A stretch of 64,000 nt of DNA from WHSW01 sp963777775 (GTDB taxonomy: Bacteria > Actinomycetota > Thermoleophilia > Solirubrobacterales > 70-9): positions 1,680,086-1,744,085 of the forward strand of contig CAVZRL010000009.1 in NCBI GenBank assembly GCA_963777775.1. The letters are read 5' to 3'. Under the pieces are notes generated by a model, which searched no databases, was not told where the DNA came from, and saw only the letters and a program-made list of their open reading frames with translations. Shown here piece after piece: positions 17,112 through 25,954 of this stretch. Positions within the stretch are counted from its first letter, which is position 1. Every line of letters starts with the position of its first letter. The position numbers and the translations under genes are program-made.

Positions 17112-17513
17112 TTACTCCTCGAGCCCGGCGGTTTCGAGGGCTTCGACCTCGGTCCCGAAGCTCCGCCACCACGTGACCTTGCCGTCACGCGCCTCCCAGG
17201 CAAACCAGAGCGTCTCGTCGAGCGGCGTCCTGCTGTCGACGCCATGGCCGCGGACCCGCACGGCGCTCACACCGTGATCGCCCGAGTCGCGAACCTCCAG
17301 AACTTCGTAGCGGAGATCGGGGAAGATCGCGAGCAGGTCGTCCCACCATTCACGGATGCCGTCGTGGCCGCGGTACTGGGGGTCGTCCTCGGGGCTCGCG
17401 AACCGCGTCGTGAACTCGACTTCAGGGTCGATGAGCTCGAGGAAGGCAGCGAGGTCGCGTCGGTTGAACGCGTCAGCCACTCGGTGGGTCAGCTCGACGT
17501 TCTCCTGCGACAT
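17112..17513 (-). CDS. SnoaL-like / NTF2-fold protein
   Basis: 133 residues: MSQENVELTHRVADAFNRRD, LIDPEVEFTTRF, QYRGHDGIREWWDDL, VSAVRVRGHGVDS, LWFAWEARDGKVTWWRSF and EVEALETAGLEE. It is more divergent than the others but has the same ends. It follows the methyltransferase by 15 bp on the same strand, so methyltransferase and SnoaL genes may share a transcript. Confidence 0.85.
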   Translation of the reverse strand: MSQENVELTHRVADAFNRRDLAAFLELIDPEVEFTTRFASPEDDPQYRGHDGIREWWDDLLAIFPDLRYEVLEVRDSGDHGVSAVRVRGHGVDSRTPLDETLWFAWEARDGKVTWWRSFGTEVEALETAGLEE

Positions 17514-17528
17514 CGCCGATTCCGACCG

Positions 17529-18143
17529 TCACTCTCGACGAAGCCGGTAGAAGTGCTCGTCGAACTTCATCAGCCTCGCGATCAGGTCCGGCTCGGTGTC
17601 GGCGACCTCAACGTCAGTCACCTTCCAGCCTGGGAAGGCCGCCTCGACATCGCGTCGACCGGCGCCGCCCCAGAACGGTCTGCGCCGAGGCGCAAAGCAG
17701 TCGAGCAGCACAGTGCCATCGTCAGCGGCGACCGCGTCTACCTCTCGACCCATCGCCTCGCGCTGGGCATCGGTGAGGCCGTGGAAGGTGCCGGTGTCCA
17801 AGACCAGGCGGAAGTTTGCGCCAATCGCCGATGCCCGCAGATCGGTGACGTCGCCCTGAACAAGCTGCATCTCGACCCCGGCCTCGCGCACCCGGTCGCG
17901 CCCGCGCGCGATGGCGTTCTCAACCACGTCGATACCCGTCACCTGCCAACCCCGCCTTGCTAGTTCAACACCCCAGACCGCGCTGCCGCAGCCGAGGTCA
18001 AGCGCCCGTCCGTAGGGCGGCTCGCGCCCTTCCTCCTCGCGGTCGAACAGCTCGGAGAGCTTGTCGGCAAACGGGGGATGCTCTGCGAGGTCCTCCCAGG
18101 GATGAAAGCCAAGCCGGTAGAAGAACTTGTAAGGGACGTCCAT
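17529..18143 (-). CDS. Class I SAM-dependent methyltransferase
   Basis: 204 residues. The SAM-binding motif I is ALDLGCGSAVWGVELARRGW, followed by VTGIDVVENAIARGRDRV (acidic ribose-binding residue) and LVQGDVTDL. FRLVLDTGTFHGLTDAQREAM matches the thiopurine-methyltransferase-like / small-molecule subgroup. The substrate is unknown. Just upstream (18150-18205) lies an altered copy of the SnoaL promoter and start region, so the gene probably sits where a SnoaL gene used to be. Confidence 0.85.
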   Translation of the reverse strand: MDVPYKFFYRLGFHPWEDLAEHPPFADKLSELFDREEEGREPPYGRALDLGCGSAVWGVELARRGWQVTGIDVVENAIARGRDRVREAGVEMQLVQGDVTDLRASAIGANFRLVLDTGTFHGLTDAQREAMGREVDAVAADDGTVLLDCFAPRRRPFWGGAGRRDVEAAFPGWKVTDVEVADTEPDLIARLMKFDEHFYRLRRE

Positions 18144-18242
18144 GCGGCGCTCCTCAAGCTTCGCTCACGCGGGCTTCTCCTGCGTGCTCGCCCGCCCAGT
18201 ATCTCGCGACCGCTCGGTGGATGACCCTATCCCTCGGGATCG

Positions 18243-18411
18243 GTGATCACGAATCCCAAAACCAGTAACACCGTTTCCCAATACGACGTCGGCGTTGGCG
18301 GGGAGCTCGCGCCGAAGAGTCCGTTCACGGTGGCCACCGGCAGAACCCGTTCGGCGTGGCGATCAGCCCGGATGGCGGAAGCCTCTGTGCATCAAGTTCG
18401 TCGTCCTGACC
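18243..18411 (+). pseudogene. Fragment of a lactonase/YVTN-type beta-propeller
   Basis: Reads NTVSQYDVGVGGELAPKSPFTVATG and, after a one-base shift, NPFGVAISPDGGSL, a typical blade of lactonase-like YVTN propellers. No other blades remain. The following 18412-18553 shows no recognisable gene. Confidence 0.6.
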
Positions 18412-18553
18412 TGGATCTGCGAGGTGCTCGAGCGCCGCGGGCACCACCCGCACTTCTGTCCGCCGGCCCCGCCCAGGCCGAGCTAGCGCCGTCACCGGCT
18501 AAGGAATCCACCCGCACCAGTCCAGGTCGCCGTGTTGACGCCTGACGCCTCGC

Positions 18554-18839
18554 CTATTCCTCAAGCCCGGCTGCTTCGAGGGCCTCGGCCATGGTCAGGA
18601 ACGCTCCCGCCCGTGCGATCTTCCCCTCGCGCATATGCAGCACGGTAAACGTGCTCCATTGGATCGGCACGCCGCTGGCCTGCCCACGGCCACGCGCAGC
18701 CCATTCCGAGACGATGACGTCGCCGGTGACGCTGAAGTCATGCGGCTCAAAGCGAACGTCGGCGATACCTTGCGGCGTCGGGATCGTCGCGGTTGAACGC
18801 TTCCATCAGGCGTCGCACGACCTCGACGTTCTCCTGCGA
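18554..18839 (-). pseudogene. SnoaL-like gene with internal deletion
   Basis: The start (GTG 18839, SQENVEVVRRLMEAFNRDDP) and the end (ADVRFEPHDFSVTGDVIVSE, ARGRGQASGVPIQW, EALEAAGLEE) are both present. About 40 middle residues are missing and the two parts are in different frames, so translation stops after 31 residues. Confidence 0.75.
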
Positions 18840-18844
18840 CACCG

Positions 18845-19246
18845 CTACTCCGAAACCCCGGCGGCTTCGAGGGCGTCTTGCCAGTCGAGGAACGCTTGCG
18901 CTCGCACGACCTTGCCGTCGGCGAGCGTGGCGTAGTGAGCGAACTCCTGATCGAGTTCGACCTGGCTCGTCTTGCCTCGCATCTGGACGCGACCGAGCCA
19001 GAGGACCGAGTCCCCGAGGTCGCGGACCTCGGCCTCGTCGAAGTGGAATCTCTCCCAGGTATCCCAGACGGCCGCAAAGCCGCGCGAGCACTCATCGTGC
19101 CCCCGGTAGACGCTTCGCTCCACGGCCGCCGGGCCGGCGGGCGACCATTCGACGTCCGCGGCCATGTAGCTGACTGCGAGATCCTCGTCGCGCTGGTTCC
19201 ATGCGTCGACGACGCGACGGAACGTTTCGACGTTCTGCTGCGACAT
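18845..19246 (-). CDS. SnoaL-like / NTF2-fold protein
   Basis: 133 residues from ATG 19246: MSQQNVETFRRVVDAWNQRD, YMAADVEWSPAG, VYRGHDECSRGFAAVWDTWE, LGRVQMRGKTSQVELDQEF and DWQDALEAAGVSE. The start is set by the conserved array start, preceded by GCGCGATACTGCTCCTAGCG, the promoter-like motif shared with genes at 59156, 60078 and 62196. It lies 38 bp downstream of the decarboxylase gene but has its own promoter-like element. Confidence 0.85.
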   Translation of the reverse strand: MSQQNVETFRRVVDAWNQRDEDLAVSYMAADVEWSPAGPAAVERSVYRGHDECSRGFAAVWDTWERFHFDEAEVRDLGDSVLWLGRVQMRGKTSQVELDQEFAHYATLADGKVVRAQAFLDWQDALEAAGVSE

Positions 19247-19283
19247 CGCTAGGAGCAGTATCGCGCGACCCGGCTGAGCGAGC

Positions 19284-20699
19284 TCAGCCGGAGCCGAGCT
19301 CGCGCAGCACCCGGAGCACGAGCCCAATGTCCTCGCCGCGGGTTCGGAAGTTGACGAAGCAGGCGCGCAGGCAGGTCACCCCGTCGACCACCGCCGAGGC
19401 GAGGTAGATGCGGCCATCGAGCTGGGCTGCCCGGGCCAGTGCGCTGTTGTGCAGGTCGGGATCGCCGCCTGCCGGCAGGCGGCGAAAGCAGACGGTGGAG
19501 AGGGTCGGCTCGCAGACGAGCTCGAACTCCGGATCGTCGCGGATCGCCGCCGCGAGCTCGTCCGCCAGCTCCAGGGTGCGCGCGATCCAGCTCCGGAAGG
19601 CGGCTGCGCCGTGGGTCCGGAAGGCGAGCCAGAGCTTCAGCGAGCTCAGCGGTCGCGAGTACTCGAGCGTGCGCTCGACCGCATTCGGTACCGAGTCCCC
19701 GCGCCGCATGTAGGACTCTTCGTGGCCGAAGGTGCGCTCGAGGCCGCCGCTCTCGCGCATCAGCACGACGCTGCAGCTCTTCTGCAGCCCGAGCCACTTA
19801 TGGGCGTCGAGGGTCACCGAGGCGGCCCGATCGAGGCCGGCGAACAGCGGCGCCGCACGTTCGGTGGCCGCGGCCGGGAGCCCGTAGGCGCCGTCGACGT
19901 GAAGCCAGACCCGGCGCTGCTCGCAGATCTCCGCGATCACGTCGAGCTGGTCGATCGCGCCGGTCAGGGTGGTGCCGGCGTTGGCGACGACGGCGATCGG
20001 GACCACCCCGTCCGCGCGGTCGGCGTCGATCGCCGCCGCGAGCTCGTCGGGTCGCAGGCGCCGATGCTCGTCGAGCCCGAGCCGCCGCACCCACGCGGAG
20101 CCGACGCCGCACGCCTCCGCAGCCCGGGTGACCGAGTGATGCGACTCGGCCGAGCAGTAGACCGCGCCCTGGCGTCCGGCCAAGCCGTCGGCACGGGACC
20201 CCGGTAGCGCGTGCTCGCGCGCGACCAGGAGCGCGGTCAGGTTCGAGGTCATCCCACCGCTGGTGAACGCGCCCTCGCGGCACGGATAGCCGACGAACTC
20301 GGACACCCACTCGACCGCCTGTCGCTCGACCAGGTCCGCCGCCCGCGCGGTGACCGCGAGGTTGACGTCGTAGGTCGCGGCGAGCGCCTCGGCGAGCACC
20401 CCGACCTCGAGCCCGGTCGACCCGACGTAGCCGAGATAGAGCGGCCGTGAGGGCGAGTTCGACTCGTCGAGCACCCGCGCCGCGTCGGCGAGCACCGCAG
20501 ACGGATCGGTGGCGGCCTCCGGGAGCGGCTGGGCGAGGCGGTCGAGCAGGCCCGCGTCGATCGCCGGCTCGGTCGGGCGCGGGCGTTCGAACGAACGCCA
20601 CGCGTTCGCGATCAGGCGGGTCAGCGCGGCGAGCACCGCGTCACGGTCGGCGAGGGCCGCGTAGTCGGAGCCGGCCCCGGTGTCCGCCCCCAGGGTCAC
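19284..20699 (-). CDS. PLP-dependent decarboxylase (aromatic-amino-acid/glutamate decarboxylase family)
   Basis: 471 residues from GTG 20699, preferred over ATG 20786 because TACGGT lies 6 nt upstream. Group II decarboxylase features: EGAFTSGGMTSNLTAL, AESHHSVTRAA, VANAGTTLTGAIDQL, WLHVDGAYG (the PLP-pyridine Asp) and SVTLDAHKWLGL with the Schiff-base lysine. The C-terminal RACFVNFRTRGEDI matches the family end. The substrate cannot be assigned from sequence; L-tyrosine, tryptophan, glutamate and aspartate homologues all share these motifs. Confidence 0.85.
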   Translation of the reverse strand: MTLGADTGAGSDYAALADRDAVLAALTRLIANAWRSFERPRPTEPAIDAGLLDRLAQPLPEAATDPSAVLADAARVLDESNSPSRPLYLGYVGSTGLEVGVLAEALAATYDVNLAVTARAADLVERQAVEWVSEFVGYPCREGAFTSGGMTSNLTALLVAREHALPGSRADGLAGRQGAVYCSAESHHSVTRAAEACGVGSAWVRRLGLDEHRRLRPDELAAAIDADRADGVVPIAVVANAGTTLTGAIDQLDVIAEICEQRRVWLHVDGAYGLPAAATERAAPLFAGLDRAASVTLDAHKWLGLQKSCSVVLMRESGGLERTFGHEESYMRRGDSVPNAVERTLEYSRPLSSLKLWLAFRTHGAAAFRSWIARTLELADELAAAIRDDPEFELVCEPTLSTVCFRRLPAGGDPDLHNSALARAAQLDGRIYLASAVVDGVTCLRACFVNFRTRGEDIGLVLRVLRELGSG

Positions 20700-20790
20700 G
20701 GAGTCACCGTACCCCGATCTGCCGAGGCGCACGACGGCGCGGATGGGGCGCAGCGCGACGCCTCGCTGCGCATCGCCCCTGGGCAATCCA

Positions 20791-20810
20791 TTAGGCTGCC
20801 CTAATTAGGG
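20791..20810 (+). promoter_or_regulatory. DtxR/IdeR-like palindromic operator upstream of iron-uptake genes
   Basis: TTAGGCTGCCCTAA overlaps the perfect palindrome CCCTAATTAGGG. TTAGG and CCTAA half-sites are those of the actinobacterial iron-repressor box. It lies about 40 bp before the EfeM/EfeO-like gene. The match is by eye, not by matrix. Confidence 0.55.
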
Positions 20811-20851
20811 ACACCGAAGTAGGATTTCGACGAGCAAAGGAGATGGCGTTG

Positions 20852-21985
20852 GTGGCAGGCTGGGAGGTCGGGCGAATGTTGAGCGCGCGCCGGGTCGATG
20901 GGCGCAGGGCCGCGCTGGCGCTCGCGGTCGGCGCGGCGCTGACCGCAGCCGTCGGCTGCGGTGACTCCGAGGAGGAGACCACCTCGACCCAGGCAGAGGC
21001 GACGCAGGCCGTCGACCTGGCGGCGGTCAAGGACTACCTGACCGAGCACAGCGCCGAGCTCGCGGCGGAGACCGCCGAGCTCAAGCGCCTCGGCGAGCGC
21101 TACTACGAGCTCGCCGAGTCGACCGGGTTCGACTACGAGGCGCTGATGGCCGAGCACGGCGAAGAGGTGGCCGAGATCCTCGACCAGTCCAAGCAGGCGT
21201 TCGTGAAGGCAAACCCGGCCTATGAGGAGATGGAGGGAATCGTCGCCGGAGTCCCGCGCCTCGCGCAGTACGACGTCGACATCGATGCCGGTGCTGACTC
21301 CTCGGATCCCGAGAACGCGGTCTCGTTCAGCCTCGAGTTGCCGAACGGCAAGACGCTCGAGCAGCCCGGCAACGCGTTCTTCGTCACCGAGACGTCGCTC
21401 TACGGCACCAACCCCGACTTCCTCGTCAAGGGCGTGGACCAGGACGTCGACGGCGACGGCAAGGAGGAATTCGGCGAGGGGATCCCCGACGCTGACATCT
21501 ACGTCGCGATGGTGCGCAAGTTCGACGAGATGGCGAAGGCGCTCGACGCCGACGCGCAGGCCTTCGAGCCGACCCCTTCGGACGCACTGACCGCGATCAC
21601 GGTGATGACGCCGACGATGAGCGAGTACTTCGAGGCGTGGAAGAACTCGCGCTTCATCGCCGGCGAGGACGCGAGCGAGCTCGGCTTCGTCGCTGCCTCA
21701 CGGCTCTCGGACATCGCCGACATTCTCGAGGGGATCGAGTTCACCTACGACGAGGTCGAGCCGCTGATCGCCGACGAGTCGCCGGCGCAGGCCAAGCAGA
21801 CGGCGGCCGCCCTCGGTGACCTGCTCGCGTACGTCGAGAAGCTGCGCGACAACGAGGGACAGGGGCACCAGTACACGGCTGAGCAGGCGGACACCCTCGG
21901 CTCCGAGGCCCAGCGCCAGGCGGAGGCGATCGCCGGCCAGGTGACGCAGGCCGCGAAGCGACTCGGAATCGAGCTCCAGGCGTAG
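20852..21985 (+). CDS. EfeM/EfeO-like imelysin-family iron-uptake lipoprotein
   Basis: 377 residues. AAAGGAG at 20836-20842 directly abuts ATG 20843, too close to serve it, whereas GTG 20852 (or TTG 20849) is correctly spaced. The signal sequence ends in a lipobox (ALTAAVGC). The mature part is an all-helical M75/imelysin-type domain with FVKANPAYEEMEG, a mid-domain insertion (DVDGDGKEEFGEGIPDADIYV) and helices rich in Glu/Asp. The family presents ferric or ferrous iron to EfeU-type permeases. The FTR1 permease follows after 4 bp, and a DtxR-like box precedes the pair. Confidence 0.8.
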   Translation: MAGWEVGRMLSARRVDGRRAALALAVGAALTAAVGCGDSEEETTSTQAEATQAVDLAAVKDYLTEHSAELAAETAELKRLGERYYELAESTGFDYEALMAEHGEEVAEILDQSKQAFVKANPAYEEMEGIVAGVPRLAQYDVDIDAGADSSDPENAVSFSLELPNGKTLEQPGNAFFVTETSLYGTNPDFLVKGVDQDVDGDGKEEFGEGIPDADIYVAMVRKFDEMAKALDADAQAFEPTPSDALTAITVMTPTMSEYFEAWKNSRFIAGEDASELGFVAASRLSDIADILEGIEFTYDEVEPLIADESPAQAKQTAAALGDLLAYVEKLRDNEGQGHQYTAEQADTLGSEAQRQAEAIAGQVTQAAKRLGIELQA

Positions 21986-21989
21986 GCGG

Positions 21990-24563
21990 ATGGCGGCGCC
22001 CCGAGCGAAGCGACCCGGACGCGAGCGCCGCCTGGCCGCGGCGCTCGCGCTCGTCTTCGCGCTGCCCTGGGGGGTCGCCGGGTCGGCGCTGGCGGCGCCC
22101 GCGGGCGACGACTCGACCGCCCCGTGGAAGGCCGCCGAGCAGGTCCGGGCCTCGCTGTTCGACGCCCAGACCGCGCTGCTGCTCGACCAGGCGCCCGAGG
22201 CGACGGTCGGGGTCGCGAGGACGGCGTTCGAGCGCGGGCTCGAGCGCGAGCTCGAGCGCGCGGACCCGCGCGCGGCCGACGACGCTCGCGCAGCGCTCGA
22301 CCGCGCCGCGACCGCGCTCGCCGGCGGCGACGAGGCCGGATTGGCGGCGGCCCGCGGGTCGCTGATCGCAGCGCTTCGCCGCGGCGCCTACGCCGTGACC
22401 CTGGAGGCGACCGAGGCCTCCGACGTCGCGACCGCCCGCCGCTGGATCCTGGTCCGCGACTTCCGCCAGGCGACGCGCTACACGCGCCCGGGCGTCGACG
22501 CGACCGCCGCGCTGGACGCGCTCGAGGCCGGCGAGATCGCGCCCGGGACGGCGGCGCTGCAGGTCCGCAAGGACCTGCTCGACGCCTATCAGGCCCGGCT
22601 CGGCGACTACCTCGCCGAGGCCGAACGCGAGGCGGAGCGCGGCTTCGGCCCGGCGCTGGCGGAGTCCGCCGCCCTGGTCCGCGGCTACTGGTTGATCCTC
22701 GCCGAGGAGTACCTCGAGCAGCGCGGCGGTCCGGCCGAGCGGGATGCCGATCATGCTTTCGTCGATCTGGTCGACGCCGCGGGCGCCACCGACCCGGGCC
22801 GGTTCTCCGCCGCGGCGCGGGCGGTCGAGAAGCGGCTCGACGGGTTCACCGCGGCGCCGTTCACGCCCGAGGAGCAGGCGCGACGCGCGGCGCAGCTCAC
22901 CCGCTTCGTCGACCTGATCCCGATCGAGTACGACCACGGCACCGAGGATGGCCGGGTGACGATCCCGTTTGAGCTCCAGGAGATGCTCGCCTTCATCGAC
23001 GCGGCGGACTCGGCGCTGACCGATCTCGAGGGCGAGCTCGACGAGCGCGACCCGCAGGCGGCCGCGAGCGTCGAGCGCGACCTCGAGCGGCTGCGGACGA
23101 TCGCGAACGACGCCAACGAGGGCCGCTCGGTGGCCGCGCTCGAGCAGGTCGAGGCGCTCGAAGGCGAGGTCTCGGGCACGCTCGATGCGGTCTTCCCGGA
23201 GGAGTGGAAGCAGTCGACCGACGAGGCCGACTATGACCTGGTCGATATCTCGCTCGACCAGATGGAGGCGGCGATCTCCGCCGGCGAGTACGAGCAGGCC
23301 GAGCAGGCACGTCTCTCGGCCTACGCGCTGTTCGAGTTCGGACCCGAGATCAAGCTGAAGGCGTTTGATCCGCAACTCGTCGCCGAGATCGAGGGAATGG
23401 TCTGGTACGGAGCGCGCGGGGTCGACGGGCTCGCCGAGATGATCGCCGCGGGCGCCGATCTGCGCCAGATCCGCGAGACCAGGCTCGAACTCGACGAGGG
23501 CCTGGACGAGGCGCGGGCGAAGACCGGTGACGGCGCCAGCGACGCGACCGTGATCACCAACGCCGCGACGATCGTCTTCCGCGAGGGGCTGGAGGCGATC
23601 TTGATCGTCGCCGCGGTCACCGCCTCGATGGTCGGCGCGAACCGCCGGCTGCGGCGGCCCGTCTATCGCGGCGCCCTGCTGGCGCTGCCGGCGAGCGTGC
23701 TGCTGTTCATCGTCTCGCTGCTCGTGCTCGACTCGCTCTCGCAGTACGGCGAGCGGCTCGAGGCGATCGTCGGCGTGGTCGCGATCGGGGTCCTGATGCT
23801 GGTCATGAACTGGTTCTTTCACCGCGTCTACTGGACCGAGTGGATTGCCAGCCACCGCAAGCGGGGAGTGCGGCTCTCCGGCGGGACCGCGGCGGCAGCC
23901 GGCGCCGGGGCGGTGACGGTCGCCGGGCTCTACCTGCTCGGGTTCTCGAGCGTCCTCCGCGAGGGCTTCGAGACGGTCCTCTTCCTGCAGGCGCTGCAGC
24001 TCAGCTCCGGGACCGGGATCGTCGTCGCCGGGGTCGGATTCGGCCTCCTCGCGACGGCAGCGGTCGGGGTCGCGACCTTCATGCTCGAGCGCCGGCTTCC
24101 CTACAAGCGGATGCTGATCGTGACCGGGGTCCTGATCGCGCTCGTGCTCGTGGTCCTGGTCGGCAACACGGTGCGCACGATGCAGGGCGTCGGCTGGATC
24201 CCGATCACGCCGGTCGAGGTCGAGTTCCCGCTTTGGATGGGCACCTGGCTCGGGGTCTTCCCGACCGTCGAGACGCTGGTCGCCCAGGGCGCCGCCTTCG
24301 TGTTCGTGATCGGCAGCTACTTCGCCGCCGAGTGGTGGCGAAAGCGGCGCCTGCGCCGCGCGATCGCCGAGTATCGCGAGGGCGAAGCGGCCGCGCCCGA
24401 ACCCGCTCCGGCTCCCGTGGGCGCCGCAGCAGCGAACGGCAACGGCTCCGGCGAGGCCGCCGCCCGCCGACGCCCACCGGCCCCCGCCAACGGTGGCGCA
24501 CCCGCCGGTTCGAACGGCAGCGCGCGCGACTCCGAGCGGTTGCGCGACCCCGCCGCGCCCTGA
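21990..24563 (+). CDS. FTR1-family (EfeU-like) iron permease with long extracellular N-terminal domain
   Basis: 857 residues, far longer than E. coli EfeU. A signal peptide (LAAALALVFALPWGVAGSALA) precedes about 500 residues of helical, acidic extracytoplasmic sequence. The permease domain (about 525-790) follows with both REGxE iron-binding motifs, FREGLEAILIVAAV and LREGFETVLFLQAL, each within a membrane helix. The C-terminal 70 residues are Pro/Ala/Gly-rich. FTR1 permeases carry Fe3+ (or oxidised Fe2+) across the membrane. It is co-transcribed with the upstream lipoprotein (4-bp gap). Confidence 0.88.
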   Translation: MAAPRAKRPGRERRLAAALALVFALPWGVAGSALAAPAGDDSTAPWKAAEQVRASLFDAQTALLLDQAPEATVGVARTAFERGLERELERADPRAADDARAALDRAATALAGGDEAGLAAARGSLIAALRRGAYAVTLEATEASDVATARRWILVRDFRQATRYTRPGVDATAALDALEAGEIAPGTAALQVRKDLLDAYQARLGDYLAEAEREAERGFGPALAESAALVRGYWLILAEEYLEQRGGPAERDADHAFVDLVDAAGATDPGRFSAAARAVEKRLDGFTAAPFTPEEQARRAAQLTRFVDLIPIEYDHGTEDGRVTIPFELQEMLAFIDAADSALTDLEGELDERDPQAAASVERDLERLRTIANDANEGRSVAALEQVEALEGEVSGTLDAVFPEEWKQSTDEADYDLVDISLDQMEAAISAGEYEQAEQARLSAYALFEFGPEIKLKAFDPQLVAEIEGMVWYGARGVDGLAEMIAAGADLRQIRETRLELDEGLDEARAKTGDGASDATVITNAATIVFREGLEAILIVAAVTASMVGANRRLRRPVYRGALLALPASVLLFIVSLLVLDSLSQYGERLEAIVGVVAIGVLMLVMNWFFHRVYWTEWIASHRKRGVRLSGGTAAAAGAGAVTVAGLYLLGFSSVLREGFETVLFLQALQLSSGTGIVVAGVGFGLLATAAVGVATFMLERRLPYKRMLIVTGVLIALVLVVLVGNTVRTMQGVGWIPITPVEVEFPLWMGTWLGVFPTVETLVAQGAAFVFVIGSYFAAEWWRKRRLRRAIAEYREGEAAAPEPAPAPVGAAAANGNGSGEAAARRRPPAPANGGAPAGSNGSARDSERLRDPAAP

Positions 24564-24578
24564 GCCGCCCCTCGGACC

Positions 24579-25748
24579 TCAACCGAACGCAAGCTCGCTG
24601 CTCAGGCGGCGGCCGAGTTCTTTCTGGACCGCTCGAACCTGCCGGAAGGCATCGCGCAGGTTGCCCCGTTGAACGGGGTTCAGAGCCTTGGGATCGAGAT
24701 AGTCGTCCGGCTCGATCTCCCGCTCGATTTGCGCGACCTGGTGCTCGAGGCGGAGTCCCTGAAAGAGCTCGAACGCATCGCTCAGGGAGCGGGCGGAGTG
24801 GCTGTCGAGAGTGCCCCCCGCCTCGGCCGCGCTGAGGCGGTCTGGCGTCGATCGAGGGACGGTCGCGCCTGCGGCCAGGCTCGCGTAGCGGGCGATCGAC
24901 GTCACCGGCAGCAATCCGCGCTGCTTGATCTCGAACCGACCGCGGTGCTCGCCGGAGCGCTCGACGACGAAGTCGCGCAAATAGCCGACGGGGGGCTTGT
25001 GGGCCAACGCCAGGCTGAGCATCAGCCGAAGCAGACCCCGCCGATCCCGAGCCGCCTGAAACTCCTGGTGGAGATCGGACAGGCCACCTCCGTCATGGAG
25101 CACGCGACCATCGAGGAACAGCGAGATCACGATCAATCCCTTGCCCTCCCTGGGTTGTTTGATCGACTCGCGGATCAGTCCGCGCCAAGCGCTGACCGGG
25201 CGAACGAACAGGTCGTTTGCGGCAGTCGCCCCACGCTTGTCGGCGGGAAAGCCGCAGCGCGCGAGCGCTTCGCTGACTCGCGCGCCGAGCCCGAGCATGT
25301 AGCTCTTGGCTTCACCGTGCTGTTCGTCGCCGTCCCATGCCAGGGCGGAGTCGATGTCCGAGCCGGGGACGGGCTCCCGGCGCCCGTGGCTGCCGAGCGC
25401 AAGCCAGCTCAGTGGGAACGGGGGTGGACCCAGCTCGGAGATCGAGAGCTCGATCGAGCGCCGCGTGAACGAGTCAGCGAGCATCGAGATCGTCTCGCTC
25501 GCCCGGCCGGGAGCAACCCGGACATCGTGCAGCGAGACAGCCGTCGTACGCAGACCGTCTGCCACTGCCCCCAGCTGGTCAAAGTCCTGTGCGGCTGCGA
25601 TCGCTCGCCGCAGCCCGGACCGCGGCGGCGTCGTGGCTTGCGCCCCTTGCCCCGCTTCGTGGCAGTCGCCGCGACGCTCCTGCCGTGTTCGCAGGTCGAG
25701 CGCTCTGCCGCCGGCGGCGCCGGACCCAACTCGCACCCTGGTGTTCAT
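24579..25748 (-). CDS. DUF294-type nucleotidyltransferase-like protein
   Basis: 389 residues from ATG 25748, chosen for AAAGGAGAGGGAG just upstream. The polymerase-beta-like GS-x-D-x-D motif is GSHGRREPVPGSDIDSALAW. The second half (YLRDFVVERSGEHRGRFEIKQRGLLP, then SLSDAFELFQGLRLEHQVAQIE) is the DUF294_C substrate-binding-like helical domain. Related proteins usually carry N-terminal cNMP-binding and/or CBS domains, which are absent here; separate cNMP-binding proteins lie 4-6 kb away. The role is probably signal-dependent uridylylation-like regulation, but the target is unknown. Confidence 0.75.
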   Translation of the reverse strand: MNTRVRVGSGAAGGRALDLRTRQERRGDCHEAGQGAQATTPPRSGLRRAIAAAQDFDQLGAVADGLRTTAVSLHDVRVAPGRASETISMLADSFTRRSIELSISELGPPPFPLSWLALGSHGRREPVPGSDIDSALAWDGDEQHGEAKSYMLGLGARVSEALARCGFPADKRGATAANDLFVRPVSAWRGLIRESIKQPREGKGLIVISLFLDGRVLHDGGGLSDLHQEFQAARDRRGLLRLMLSLALAHKPPVGYLRDFVVERSGEHRGRFEIKQRGLLPVTSIARYASLAAGATVPRSTPDRLSAAEAGGTLDSHSARSLSDAFELFQGLRLEHQVAQIEREIEPDDYLDPKALNPVQRGNLRDAFRQVRAVQKELGRRLSSELAFG

Positions 25749-25954
25749 CTCCCTCTCCTTTCCCGGACGGTCTGACGTTGGGACTGACCGGGCCGTGATC
25801 GAGCCGATGTCTCGTTGAAGCGACCGTAGGCGCGCAAGGCTGGCCCGACCACGCACTCCTGCACAAGCTGGGCGTGCATTCGTGCACGCTCGTTGGCGGC
25901 TCGCCCGCGGCCGGAATCCGCCGCTCCGCCGCCGGTCGCGGTAGGAGTTGGGGG

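Noticed and set aside
16281..17963. A 560-codon plus-strand frame across the SnoaL array
   Set aside because: It runs antisense through three complete SnoaL genes and the methyltransferase.
21741..23855. A 704-codon minus-strand frame opposite the FTR1 gene
   Set aside because: Antisense shadow of a clear permease; low-complexity translation.
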